A stretch of 64,000 nucleotides of DNA from Stygiobacter sp. Lineage in GTDB: Bacteria; Pseudomonadota; Alphaproteobacteria; Rhodospirillales; Magnetospirillaceae. Below are positions 1 through 8,599 of the stretch, one piece after another. The stretch is taken from positions 62,001 to 126,000 of the forward strand of contig VBWB01000019.1 in assembly GCA_006218045.1 (NCBI GenBank). The letters are read 5' to 3'. The notes below the pieces were generated by a model. It was given only the letters and a program-made list of their open reading frames with translations, did not search any database and was not told the origin of the DNA. Within the stretch, counting starts at the first letter, position 1; every line of letters starts with the position of its first letter. The position numbers and the translations under genes were made by a program.

Positions 1-689
1 ATGCCCATCGGGTGTTTCTGGCCGATGGCGATGCCTATAACCTGCCCACCGATCATCTGGCCGCCATTTGCGACCGTTTGGCGGCGACATTCCCCAACCT
101 GCAACGGGTCACCGCCTATGCGACGCCGTTCAATCTGTTGGGCAAAAGCGTTGCCGAAATCCAGTTCCTCAAGACCAAAAAGCTGTCGCTGGTCTATGTC
201 GGCATCGAAAGCGGTTCGGACTTCTTGCTGAAAAAGATCAAGAAGGGCAATGCCAGGCAGATGCACGACGGTTTGGCCCGCGCTGCCCAAGCCGGGCTCA
301 AGGTGTCGGCCACGGTGATCACCGGTCTCGGCGGGCAGGCCCATTGGCAACAGCACATGGACGAGACGGCGGACCTGATCAACAAGGTGCCGGTGACGTT
401 CTTGTCCACCTTGCAACTGCGCCTGGCCGACGAGGTCGAGGACCGTTTCATGGAAAAATTCGGCGAGCCGTTCCAATGGCAGGATGATGCAGCCGTCCTG
501 CTGGAAATGCGCCGGCTGGTGGAGCGGCTCGACCCGCCCAGCCCGGTGATCTTCCGTTCCAACCATGCCAGCAACGCCTTGCCCTTGGCCGGTACCTTGC
601 CCAAGGACAAAGCCCGCGTCTTGGCCCAGATCGACCAAGCCATCAGTATGGGCGGTGGACTTCGGCCCAAATGGATGCGAGCTTTATAA
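1..689 (+). CDS. Radical SAM protein, C-terminal part (5' end outside window)
   Basis: The reading frame is open from base 3 to a TAA at 687-689, giving about 228 visible residues; the true start lies upstream. The segment carries the back half of a radical SAM barrel: FLADGDAYNL near the beginning, the VGIESGSD strand typical of Elp3/YgiQ-like radical SAM proteins near residue 70, and a VTGLGG-like ITGLGG turn near residue 107. The CxxxCxxC cluster that binds the 4Fe-4S centre should be upstream and cannot be seen, so the substrate is unknown. The C-terminal part (RSNHASNALPLAGTLPKDK) matches B12-independent radical SAM proteins of unknown role. Family assignment is fairly secure; specific function is not. 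Confidence 0.75.
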   Translation, partial: AHRVFLADGDAYNLPTDHLAAICDRLAATFPNLQRVTAYATPFNLLGKSVAEIQFLKTKKLSLVYVGIESGSDFLLKKIKKGNARQMHDGLARAAQAGLKVSATVITGLGGQAHWQQHMDETADLINKVPVTFLSTLQLRLADEVEDRFMEKFGEPFQWQDDAAVLLEMRRLVERLDPPSPVIFRSNHASNALPLAGTLPKDKARVLAQIDQAISMGGGLRPKWMRAL

Positions 690-847
690 GGATTCTGAAA
701 GTGCTGCCTAAGAATTGAGCCGACAGATCAGGGATTGCGCATGGTGTTGCTGCGCACATCGCCAAGACCTTTGAAAGGCAATGGTTTTCCCCAGGCACGC
801 CGGTTGCATTGGCAAATTCGACAGTGATAACAAGGAATGGAGAGGGA

Positions 848-2266
848 ATGGCCTACGATGAAATGAAGTCCCAGGCCGGCGGCGTTCGCGCTCCATACCG
901 GACATACGAGAATTGGTTGCTGTCGCTGCCCCCTGATCTGCTGCGCCGCAAGCACGAAGAAGCCGACATGCTGTTCCGGCGTCTGGGCATCACCTTCGCC
1001 GTCTATGGCGACGAGGACGGCACCGAGCGTCTGATCCCCTTCGACACCGTGCCGCGCATCATCGCCGCCAAGGAATGGAAACATCTGTCCACCGGCTGTT
1101 GCCAGCGCGTGCGCGCGCTCAATGCCTTTTTGACCGATCTCTATCACGGCCAGGATATCCTGAAGGCCGGCATCATCCCCAAGGAACATGTGCTGACCAA
1201 CAACATGTTCCGTAAGGAGATGATGGGTATCGACGTGGCCCGCGACGTCTATGTGCACGTGGCCGGCATCGATCTGGTGCGCACCGGCGAAAACGATTTC
1301 TATGTGCTCGAGGACAATCTGCGCTCGCCGTCCGGGGTTTCCTACATGCTGGAAAACCGGGCGATGATGATGCGCCTGTTCCCCGACCTGTTCGCCCGCC
1401 ACCGGGTGGCGGCGGTGGACGATTACCCCGATATCCTGATCAAGAATCTGCGTTCGGTGGCGCCGTCCAAATGCAAGGGCGACCCCACCGTGGTGATGAT
1501 GACGCCCGGCTATTACAATTCCGCCTATTTCGAGCATGCCTTCCTGGCCGAGCAGATGGGCATCGAACTGGTTGAAGGCCGCGACCTGTTCGTCTCCGAC
1601 GGTCTGGTGTGGATGCGCACCACCCGTGGCCCCAAGCGCGTCGATGTGATCTATCGCCGCATCGACGACGATTTTCTCGACCCCGACGCCTTCAACCCGG
1701 ACTCCACCTTGGGCGTGCGCGGCCTGCTCGAGGTCTATCGCAACGGCGGGGTGACCCTGGCCAATGCCATCGGTACCGGCGTCGCCGACGACAAGGCCAC
1801 CTATACCTACGTCCCCGACATGATCCGCTTCTATCTGGGCGAGGAACCCATTCTCAACAACGTCCCCACCTGGCGGCTGGAGCGCGACGACGACCGCAAA
1901 TACGTGCTCGAGCATCTGGGTGAGCTGGTGGTCAAGGAAGTCCAGGGCGCCGGCGGTTACGGCATGCTGGTGGGGCCGACCTCGACCAAGGCGCAGATCG
2001 AGGATTTCCGCCTGCGCATCATCGCCAATCCCAGCAATTACATCGCCCAGCCGACTTTGGCGCTGTCCACCGTGCCGACCCTGGTGGAGCAGGGCATCGC
2101 GCCCCGGCACGTGGATTTGCGTCCCTATGTGCTGGCCGGTGAAACCGTCACCCTGGTCCCCGGCGGCTTGACCCGCGTGGCCTTGACCGAAGGGTCGCTG
2201 GTGGTCAACTCGTCGCAAGGCGGCGGAACCAAGGATACCTGGGTGCTGGAGAACGACCCATGCTGA
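848..2266 (+). CDS. Circularly permuted ATP-grasp family protein
   Basis: This 472-residue protein belongs to the circularly permuted type 2 ATP-grasp family (formerly DUF404/DUF407), thought to form amide bonds using ATP. Visible family segments are LEDNLRSPSGVSYMLENR (about residue 155), VDVIYRRIDDDFLDPD (about 265), VVKEVQGAGGYGMLVGP (about 360, glycine-rich nucleotide loop) and HVDLRPYVLAG (about 420). The start at 848 is chosen because a purine-rich AATGGAGAGGGA precedes it; an in-frame ATG 39 bases upstream lacks a ribosome site. It overlaps the alpha-E gene by 7 bases, so the two are translationally coupled. Such pairs recur beside Anbu proteases and are proposed to make or ligate a peptide; the substrate is unknown. 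Confidence 0.88.
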   Translation: MAYDEMKSQAGGVRAPYRTYENWLLSLPPDLLRRKHEEADMLFRRLGITFAVYGDEDGTERLIPFDTVPRIIAAKEWKHLSTGCCQRVRALNAFLTDLYHGQDILKAGIIPKEHVLTNNMFRKEMMGIDVARDVYVHVAGIDLVRTGENDFYVLEDNLRSPSGVSYMLENRAMMMRLFPDLFARHRVAAVDDYPDILIKNLRSVAPSKCKGDPTVVMMTPGYYNSAYFEHAFLAEQMGIELVEGRDLFVSDGLVWMRTTRGPKRVDVIYRRIDDDFLDPDAFNPDSTLGVRGLLEVYRNGGVTLANAIGTGVADDKATYTYVPDMIRFYLGEEPILNNVPTWRLERDDDRKYVLEHLGELVVKEVQGAGGYGMLVGPTSTKAQIEDFRLRIIANPSNYIAQPTLALSTVPTLVEQGIAPRHVDLRPYVLAGETVTLVPGGLTRVALTEGSLVVNSSQGGGTKDTWVLENDPC

Positions 2267-3186
2267 GCCGTACCGCTGAACATCTGTACTGGTTGAGCCG
2301 GTACATGGAGCGGGCCGAGAACATTGCCCGTTTCCTCGACGTCGCCAACCGCACCGCGCTATCGGCCAGCGGCGACCGCAACGCCTTCTGGCGTTCGGTG
2401 CTGTCCATCGCCGGCGGCGAGCGTGCCTTCAACGCCCGCTATGGCGAAGCCTCCGCCGTCAACGTGGTCAGCTTCACCGTGCTGGATTGCACCAACCCGT
2501 CCTCTATTTACGCGGCGCTCAGGGCGGCGCGTGAAAACGCCCATGCGGTGCGCTCGGTCATCCCCAACGAATTGTGGGAAGCCATGAACGCCACCTGGCT
2601 GGAGGTCAAGTCCATGGACGGCCCCCGCCTGCGCGAACAAGGCCTGATCGCCTTTTGCGAATGGGTGCGCGAACGCTCGCACCTGTTCCGCGGCATTGTC
2701 GATGGCGTCATGCTGCGGGACGAGCCCTATCACTTCCTGCGCCTGGGCACGGCGTTGGAGCGGGCCGACAACACCGCACGGCTGATCGGCGTGCCCTTGG
2801 GCGGCTTCTCGCCCAGCGGCGCCGGTTCCGATCCGTTCGGCCATGTGCATTGGGCGGTGGTGCTGCGCTCGGTCAGCGCGCTCAAGGCCTATCGCACCGT
2901 CTATCGCGACGAGCCCAAGCAGACCCATGCGCTCGACATGCTGATCCTGCGCGACGACATGCCGCGCTCGCTGCAATCGTGCCTGGGCTTCGCCTTGAAA
3001 TCGCTGGAGGCGCTGGGGCCGGACCTGGAATGCACCCGTATGACCGGGGCGTTGCAGGCCCGCCTGCACTGGAGCAAGCTGGATGAGTTGCTGGATAAGG
3101 GCCTGACCGCCTTTATCAGCGATTTCATCACCGCCAATAACCACCTCAGTGCACGACTGCACGAAGACTTCTTGATGTCGGCCTAG
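2260..3186 (+). CDS. Alpha-E domain-containing protein
   Basis: A 308-residue, largely helical alpha-E protein. The N-terminus (MLSRTAEHLYWLSRYMERAENIARFLD) is the family hallmark, and a related RLGTALERADNTARL segment recurs near residue 165. It starts inside the end of the ATP-grasp gene (ATG at 2260, upstream stop at 2264-2266). Known genomic association is with circularly permuted ATP-grasp, transglutaminase-like and Anbu proteins, a set suspected of handling a peptide or protein tag; no enzymatic activity has been settled for the alpha-E fold. No transglutaminase-like gene follows here: the next gene is Anbu, after 133 noncoding bases. Confidence 0.87.
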   Translation: MLSRTAEHLYWLSRYMERAENIARFLDVANRTALSASGDRNAFWRSVLSIAGGERAFNARYGEASAVNVVSFTVLDCTNPSSIYAALRAARENAHAVRSVIPNELWEAMNATWLEVKSMDGPRLREQGLIAFCEWVRERSHLFRGIVDGVMLRDEPYHFLRLGTALERADNTARLIGVPLGGFSPSGAGSDPFGHVHWAVVLRSVSALKAYRTVYRDEPKQTHALDMLILRDDMPRSLQSCLGFALKSLEALGPDLECTRMTGALQARLHWSKLDELLDKGLTAFISDFITANNHLSARLHEDFLMSA

Positions 3187-3267
3187 AGCATTTTCACGCG
3201 AAACGTGGACATGCGATAAGCCCGCGCGGCGCCTGAGCGGCCCGTCACGGGCCATTTTTGGAATCTA

Positions 3268-3297
3268 GACCAGTTTCCGCTTTAGCTGAAACTGGTC
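3268..3297. repeat. Perfect 10-bp inverted repeat between alpha-E and Anbu genes
   Basis: GACCAGTTTC at 3268-3277 is the exact reverse complement of GAAACTGGTC at 3288-3297, with a 10-base loop. It sits 22 bases before the Anbu start, in a 133-base gap that also begins with a sequence (GAGCATTTTCACGCGAAACG at 3187-3206) resembling one arm of intergenic palindromes common in alphaproteobacteria. There is no T-run after it, so attenuation, mRNA stabilisation or a decayed repeat are all possible. Confidence 0.55.
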
Positions 3298-3319
3298 CAA
3301 GCGCCGCAGGGGAAGAGTA

Positions 3320-4060
3320 ATGACCTATTGTTTGGCCATGTCCCTGGACCAGGGGCTGGTGTTCGCCTCCGATTCGCGCACCAATGCCGGGGTGGATCAC
3401 GTCTCCACCTTCCGCAAGATGCGGGTATGGGAAAAGCCCGGCGACCGCGTGCTGGTCATGCTGTCGGCGGGCAATCTGGCGGTGACCCAGTTCGTCTCGA
3501 CGCTGTTGGACCAGGGCACCAAATCGGACGACCCGAAAAAGAATATCCTGCTGGCGGACACCATGTTCGACGCCGCCCGCGTGGTGGGCGCCTATGTGCG
3601 TGAAGTGCACGGCCACGATGCCAAGCATTTGAAGGAACATGGCGCCGATTTCGCCCTGTCGCTGATTTTCGGCGGCCAGATCAAGGGCGAGGCGCCCAGG
3701 CTGTTCATGATCTACGCCGCCGGCAATTTCATCGAATGCGGCGAGGATTCCCCCTTCATCCAGATCGGCGAGACCAAATACGGCAAGCCCATCCTGGACC
3801 GGGTGGTGACGCGCAAGCTGGATTTGATGCCGGCGACCAAATGCGCGTTGCTGTCGCTCAACTCCACCGTCCGCTCCAACCTGACGGTGGGGTTGCCCAT
3901 CGATTTGCTGGTCTATCACAAGGACGAGTTCAAGGTCGGCCTGCACCACACCATCGGCGAGGACGACCCCTATTTCCAGAAGCTGGGGCAGATGTGGGGC
4001 GAGGGCCTGCGCAACCTGTTCCAGGTGCTGCCCGACCCGCCCTGGGGCAGCGAAGTGTGA
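3320..4060 (+). CDS. Anbu-type proteasome-like peptidase
   Basis: A 246-residue Ntn-hydrolase of the Anbu (ancestral beta subunit) class, related to HslV and 20S proteasome beta subunits. The second residue is threonine (MTYCLAMSLD), which becomes the N-terminal nucleophile after Met removal; the expected Asp (FASDSRTNAG, about residue 18) and Lys (TFRKMRV, about 33) follow. A glycine-rich LSAGNLA segment occupies the position of the conserved SGxxAD region. It follows the ATP-grasp and alpha-E genes on the same strand, the classical Anbu neighbourhood. No HslU-like ATPase is adjacent. A ribosome site GGGGAAGAG lies just before the ATG. A hairpin terminator follows the stop. Confidence 0.92.
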   Translation: MTYCLAMSLDQGLVFASDSRTNAGVDHVSTFRKMRVWEKPGDRVLVMLSAGNLAVTQFVSTLLDQGTKSDDPKKNILLADTMFDAARVVGAYVREVHGHDAKHLKEHGADFALSLIFGGQIKGEAPRLFMIYAAGNFIECGEDSPFIQIGETKYGKPILDRVVTRKLDLMPATKCALLSLNSTVRSNLTVGLPIDLLVYHKDEFKVGLHHTIGEDDPYFQKLGQMWGEGLRNLFQVLPDPPWGSEV

Positions 4061-4065
4061 AATGA

Positions 4066-4100
4066 AAACCGGCCCCCGACGGATGTCGCGGGGTCGGTTT
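4066..4100. terminator. Bidirectional hairpin between Anbu gene and outer-membrane protein gene
   Basis: AAACCGGCCCCCGAC and GTCGCGGGGTCGGTTT form a GC-rich stem with short A and T flanks on either side. It lies between the Anbu stop (4060) and the convergent stop at 4114, so it probably ends transcription from both sides. Confidence 0.7.
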
Positions 4101-4113
4101 CCTTCGTCTGCGA

Positions 4114-4905
4114 TTAGATCGGTCCGGCGTCGACCGTGGTGGGCACCGGGATATGGTCGGTCTTGGTGGTGATGGCCGACGAACCCACCGTGTTCATGTA
4201 GGTGACGATGTTGCCGGGATCGTCGTAGCGGTCGCGCTGCTGCAAGGTCTTGGACGGCGCGCCGAACGAGAAACGTATGCCGGCCAGGACAAAGGCGGCG
4301 CCTTGGTTGCCCACACCGGTATCAAACAGATACGAGGTGTTGGTCCACGATTCCGGGCGGTACTCGAAGCCGGCCTGAATGGCCCGGCTGTTGGCGACGC
4401 CGGAAACGCTGGTGCCCAGGGCCAGATTGGGGGTGGCGTAGTAAATGCCGCCCAGATTGGCGTAACCGGTGGTGTCGGCGTGATCGTTCTGCACACCCGC
4501 CGATGGCAGGATGGAGAAATCGTCGAAGTAGAATTCCGCTTCGGCGCCGATGCGGCGGATATCGGATTTTGCATCCTTGTGCGGGCCGGCGATGTTCGAC
4601 CACATGCCGGTCACGCCCAGCAGCATGCTGGTCGGGTCACGGTAGAACAAGTGGACGGCCATGCCACCGCGCAAATCCCGATCAGCCATGCCGAAGGCAC
4701 CGTCCATCTGAACGCCGAAATCATGGCCCAAAGGCGCGGTCAAGGTCGCGCCACCCAAGACGGCGGGGCCACCGCTCAGGGCGCCGCCCACCACATCCAC
4801 CTTGATGTTGGGGGCCGAAACCGCCGGGGCGGGGTCGGCGGCGAAAGCGGAAACCGCCGACATTCCGGCGAGCATGGCGGCAACGGTACAGGCGTGACGG
4901 CGCAT
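4114..4905 (-). CDS. Secreted, probably outer-membrane beta-barrel protein of unknown function
   Basis: A 263-residue protein beginning with a classical signal peptide (arginine-rich start, hydrophobic stretch, cleavage probably after SAFAA near residue 23). The mature part is rich in Gly, aromatic and alternating polar/hydrophobic residues (FGVQMDGAFGMADRDLRGGMAVHLFYRD, FVLAGIRFSFG), the pattern of porin-like or surface beta-barrels. The start at 4905 is preferred over one 30 bases upstream because AGAGGG lies nine bases before it. It stands alone on the minus strand with no clear partner. I recognise no catalytic motif; the barrel assignment is inference from composition. Confidence 0.7.
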   Translation of the reverse strand: MRRHACTVAAMLAGMSAVSAFAADPAPAVSAPNIKVDVVGGALSGGPAVLGGATLTAPLGHDFGVQMDGAFGMADRDLRGGMAVHLFYRDPTSMLLGVTGMWSNIAGPHKDAKSDIRRIGAEAEFYFDDFSILPSAGVQNDHADTTGYANLGGIYYATPNLALGTSVSGVANSRAIQAGFEYRPESWTNTSYLFDTGVGNQGAAFVLAGIRFSFGAPSKTLQQRDRYDDPGNIVTYMNTVGSSAITTKTDHIPVPTTVDAGPI

Positions 4906-5020
4906 TTTAATCCGCCCTCTTGAATGCATCTTCACCTGATGTTCTAGCGTTTGTGGCGTGTCCTGAAAAGTTACGAAATGTAGCGAATTGTCTGCGCCTA
5001 AAGCTGGAGATATGGCTTTC

Positions 5021-6358
5021 CTATTGGAATTCCCGTGCTTTCATCCGGCGGCGGATATCCAGCAGCGCCTGACAGGGTTGTTCCAGGTCCACATCGCTTA
5101 AGGCGATGGGGTGCCCGGCGGCGACAGGGGCCTTCAGCACCGCGCCCTGGGACAGGCTGACGGGCAACAGAGCGGCGGTGGCGCTGGCCGGCAGCAGGAT
5201 GCCGCGCACGCAATAACCGCCGATGCCATCCAGGATCTCTCCCGGTTTCAAGTCGCGCTTGGCGACACTCGCCACATCGGCGACCCAGGCCCGCGGGCAG
5301 CCGGTGTGTTCGCCGCGCAGGCAGACGCTGACCACCGATAGCGCCGCTTCCAGACCGGCCAGTCGGTGCGGACGCCAGCGGGCGGCATAGGTGCCGCTGT
5401 CATCGGTCAACAGCCCGAATTCGGTGAAGGACAGCTTGGAATGATTGGCCGGACTGGTGAAGGTGACGAAGACCCCCCAGCGCAAGGCGCCGGCCACGGC
5501 ACGCCCGTCGGGCTCCAGACAGGATGCCGCCTCGACCATGCCGGCCCGGGGAAGGCGTCCGCCATCTTGCTGCGGACGGAACACATGGGGCAGGTCATGG
5601 GTGCCGCAGGGCAGGAAGGCCAGCCCGGCTTGCGGCGGTTCCAGCAAGGTGGCATTGGCCACCGACGCCAATTCCAAGGCCGCGCGGGTGCCGTCCAAGG
5701 TGGCGGTGACGCCGGTGGCATCGTGATCGCTGGCGCGGGCCTGATCCGGGCTCAGGCCCAGATGGGCCCAGGCGGTGTCGGGGGTGATGGCTTCATTGCC
5801 CGGTTTCCAGGCGATGCCGCGCCCGGCGGCGGCGATCTGGAAGCCGCAGGCCCGCGCCCAATCCACCAATTCGCAGATCAGCGCCGGCTGATCGCCATAG
5901 GCCAGGGAATAGATGATTCCGCGCCGCGCCGCCTGTTCGGCCAGCCAGGGGCCGACCAGGGCGTCGGCCTCGATGCTGGCCATCACCACATGGATGCCGC
6001 GTTCCATGGCGGCGATGGCATGGGTAATGGCCCTGGGCGCGTTGTTGCTGGCCTCGAACACAACGTCCAGGCCTTCCTGTTCGCACAGGCTCATGGGGTC
6101 GCCGGTCACCCAGGTGCCGCCGCTGTCGATGGCGTCGGCCAGCGAGCGGGCCACCGCCTTGGCCGGCGGCCAGGCCGCCAGGGCCAGGGCGGTATGGGCG
6201 CGTTCCGGGTTGGCATCGGCCAAGGCGGCCACGTGCAGGGCGGGCAGATGGCGGGCCTGGGCCAGAAACAAGGTGGCGAACTTGCTGGCGCCGATGACGC
6301 CGGCCCGGATCGGGCGGCCATGGGCGAGGCGGTCGGCCATCAAAGATGTCAGGCTCAT
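5021..6358 (-). CDS. SAF-domain NAD(P)-dependent oxidoreductase (homoserine dehydrogenase-like)
   Basis: A 445-residue protein with an N-terminal Rossmann fold (RAGVIGASKFATLFLAQAR, about residues 18-36) and the VVFEASNNAP segment near residue 100 that resembles homoserine-dehydrogenase-like NAD(P)-binding domains. The C-terminal third (VAKRDLKPGEILDGIGGYCVRG, about residues 345-370) is a SAF domain, as found in antifreeze-like, FlgA-type and sugar-acid-processing proteins. Related fusions are annotated as oxidoreductases acting on carbohydrate acids, but the substrate cannot be read from this sequence. It is monocistronic on the minus strand and divergent from the PrkA operon. Confidence 0.75.
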   Translation of the reverse strand: MSLTSLMADRLAHGRPIRAGVIGASKFATLFLAQARHLPALHVAALADANPERAHTALALAAWPPAKAVARSLADAIDSGGTWVTGDPMSLCEQEGLDVVFEASNNAPRAITHAIAAMERGIHVVMASIEADALVGPWLAEQAARRGIIYSLAYGDQPALICELVDWARACGFQIAAAGRGIAWKPGNEAITPDTAWAHLGLSPDQARASDHDATGVTATLDGTRAALELASVANATLLEPPQAGLAFLPCGTHDLPHVFRPQQDGGRLPRAGMVEAASCLEPDGRAVAGALRWGVFVTFTSPANHSKLSFTEFGLLTDDSGTYAARWRPHRLAGLEAALSVVSVCLRGEHTGCPRAWVADVASVAKRDLKPGEILDGIGGYCVRGILLPASATAALLPVSLSQGAVLKAPVAAGHPIALSDVDLEQPCQALLDIRRRMKAREFQ

Positions 6359-6479
6359 GCAGCAAATCCCAGCTTCAGCGCGGCGTCACATTACCCTTAA
6401 CCCGCACCGATGAAAACCATGCAGCAGAAGGGGATGAGTAAATGTTCGGTTAATGGCGTTTATTATTTCCTGAACATTC

Positions 6480-6507
6480 CGCCACCCCAGCCATGCGCCG
6501 GGTGGCG
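6480..6507. repeat. Inverted repeat in the prkA leader
   Basis: CGCCACCC at 6480-6487 pairs exactly with GGGTGGCG at 6500-6507 (12-base loop). Flanking it are two further short dyads: AATGTTC (6441-6447) with GAACATT (6472-6478), and TGATGTTC (6523-6530) with GAACATCA (6571-6578). They lie in the 257-base gap between the divergent oxidoreductase and prkA genes, which holds no gene I can support; it must contain both promoters. Confidence 0.45.
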
Positions 6508-6615
6508 ACTTGATCTGAGTATTGATGTTCAGTCCACCCCTTTTCTTTGGCGCGGCCATCCCCAAGTGAAGAACATCAGGTCCCCCGCAGGCCGGTTCCG
6601 TGAAGGGAGAACGCC

Positions 6616-8562
6616 ATGCACGCCGCCGATGACATATTCGCCCATTTCGCCCGATCATACGAGGGGCGGAAGGAAACCGAGATGAGTCTGGCCGAGTATC
6701 TGGCCGGCTGTCGCGACGACCCGATGATGGTTGCCTCCGCCGCCGAACGGATGATCGCCGCCATCGGCGAGCCGGCCATCGTCGACACCGCCAAGGATCA
6801 GCGGCTCAGTCGGGTGTTCATGAACCGGACCATCAAGATCTATCCGGCCTTCGCCGAGTTCTACGGCATGGAGGAAACCATCGAGCGCATCGTCGGCTAT
6901 TTCCGCCACGCGGCGCAGGGGCTGGAGGAACGCAAGCAGATCCTTTACCTGCTGGGGCCGGTGGGCGGCGGCAAGTCGTCGCTGGCCGAGCGGCTGAAGG
7001 CGCTGATGGAAGCCATGCCCATCTATGTGCTGAAGGCCGGCAAGGAAATATCCCCTCTGTTTGAAAGTCCGCTGGGGCTGTTCGATCCCGAGACCATGGG
7101 GGCGGTGCTGGAAGAAAAATACGGCATCGCCAAGCGCCGCCTGCCCGGGGTGATGAGCCCGTGGGCGGTCAAGCGCCTGGACGAGTTCGCCGGCGATATC
7201 GCGCGCTTCAAGGTGGTCAAGGTCTATCCGTCGCGGCTCCGGCAGATCGGCGTGGCCAAATGCGAGCCGGGCGACGAGAACAACCAGGACATTTCCACCC
7301 TGGTGGGCAAGGTGGACATCCGCAAACTGGAGATGTTCGGCCAGAACGACCCCGACGCCTATTCCCATTCCGGCGGCTTGAACCGCTGCACCCAGGGGCT
7401 GCTTGAATTCGTCGAGATGTTCAAGGCGCCGATCAAGATGCTGCATCCGCTGCTGACGGCGACGCAGGAGGGCAATTACGCGGGCTCCGAAAATATCGGC
7501 GCCATGCCGTTCCAGGGCGTCATCCTGGCCCATTCCAACGAAGCCGAGTGGCAGACCTTCAAGAACAACAAGAACAACGAAGCCTTCATCGACCGCATCT
7601 GCGTCATCAAGGTGCCCTATTGCCTGCGCGTCACCGAGGAACAGCGCATCTACGACAAGCTGATCCGCACATCGGAGCTGGCCCAAGCGCCGTGCGCCCC
7701 GGCCACCTTGGAAATGCTGGCCCGTTTCACCGTGCTGTCGCGGTTGAAGGAGCACGAGAACTCCAACCTTTATTCCAAGATGCGGGTCTATGACGGCGAA
7801 AGCATCAAGGAGACCGATCCCAAGGCCAAGCCCATGCAGGAATACAAGGACGCCGCCGGGGTGGACGAAGGCATGGACGGCATTTCCACCCGCTTCGCCT
7901 TCAAGGTGCTGTCGTCGACCTTCAATTACGACACCGGCGAAGTGGCCGCCGACCCGGTGCACCTGATGTACGTGCTGGAACAAAGCATCAAGCGCGAGCA
8001 ATTCCCCGAGGATACGGAAAAGAAATACATCGACTTCATCAAGTCCGATCTGGCCCAGCGTTATGCCGAATTCATCGGCAACGAAGTGCAGAAGGCCTAT
8101 CTGGAAAGCTATCACGATTACGGCCAGAACCTGTTCGACCGCTACGTCGATTACGCCGATTCCTGGATCGAGGATCAGGACTTCAAGGACCCCGATACCG
8201 GCCAGTTGCTGAACCGCGAGCTGTTGAACCAGGAATTGTCCAAGATCGAAAAGCCGGCGGGCATCGCCAATCCCAAGGATTTCCGCAACGAGGTGGTCAA
8301 GTTCAGTCTGCGCGCCCGCGCCAACAACAAGGGCCGTAATCCGTCATGGACCTCTTACGAGAAAATCCGCGAGGTGATCGAGCGGCGCATGTTCAGTCAG
8401 GTGGAAGACCTGCTGCCGGTGATCAGCTTCGGCACCAAGAAGGACAGCGACAGCGAGAAGAAGCATCATGAATTCGTCGAGCGGATGATGAGCCGCGGCT
8501 ACACCGAACGGCAAGTACGCCGGTTGGTGGAATGGTACATGCGGGTCAAGCAGGCGGGGTGA
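6616..8562 (+). CDS. prkA: PrkA family serine protein kinase
   Basis: A 648-residue PrkA protein. The N-terminal AAA+ domain shows a Walker A loop GPVGGGKSS at about residues 114-122 and a long conserved stretch around NRCTQGLLEFVEMFKAPIKMLHPLLTATQEGNY (about 255-290); the C-terminal PrkA kinase-like domain follows. Length matches the family. GGGAGAA lies just before the ATG. In enterobacteria prkA (yeaG) is co-expressed with yeaH and is induced by nitrogen starvation and stationary phase; here it leads the same trio with YeaH and SpoVR. The cellular substrate is unknown for most species. Confidence 0.95.
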   Translation: MHAADDIFAHFARSYEGRKETEMSLAEYLAGCRDDPMMVASAAERMIAAIGEPAIVDTAKDQRLSRVFMNRTIKIYPAFAEFYGMEETIERIVGYFRHAAQGLEERKQILYLLGPVGGGKSSLAERLKALMEAMPIYVLKAGKEISPLFESPLGLFDPETMGAVLEEKYGIAKRRLPGVMSPWAVKRLDEFAGDIARFKVVKVYPSRLRQIGVAKCEPGDENNQDISTLVGKVDIRKLEMFGQNDPDAYSHSGGLNRCTQGLLEFVEMFKAPIKMLHPLLTATQEGNYAGSENIGAMPFQGVILAHSNEAEWQTFKNNKNNEAFIDRICVIKVPYCLRVTEEQRIYDKLIRTSELAQAPCAPATLEMLARFTVLSRLKEHENSNLYSKMRVYDGESIKETDPKAKPMQEYKDAAGVDEGMDGISTRFAFKVLSSTFNYDTGEVAADPVHLMYVLEQSIKREQFPEDTEKKYIDFIKSDLAQRYAEFIGNEVQKAYLESYHDYGQNLFDRYVDYADSWIEDQDFKDPDTGQLLNRELLNQELSKIEKPAGIANPKDFRNEVVKFSLRARANNKGRNPSWTSYEKIREVIERRMFSQVEDLLPVISFGTKKDSDSEKKHHEFVERMMSRGYTERQVRRLVEWYMRVKQAG

Positions 8563-8599
8563 GAGCGAGCGTGAGCGCCCGGCGACTGAGGGACATGAA

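Noticed and set aside
728-2218. Minus-strand open frame of 496 codons opposite the ATP-grasp gene
   Set aside because: His/Gly/Gln-rich composition typical of GC-rich antisense frames; the plus strand carries clear family motifs.
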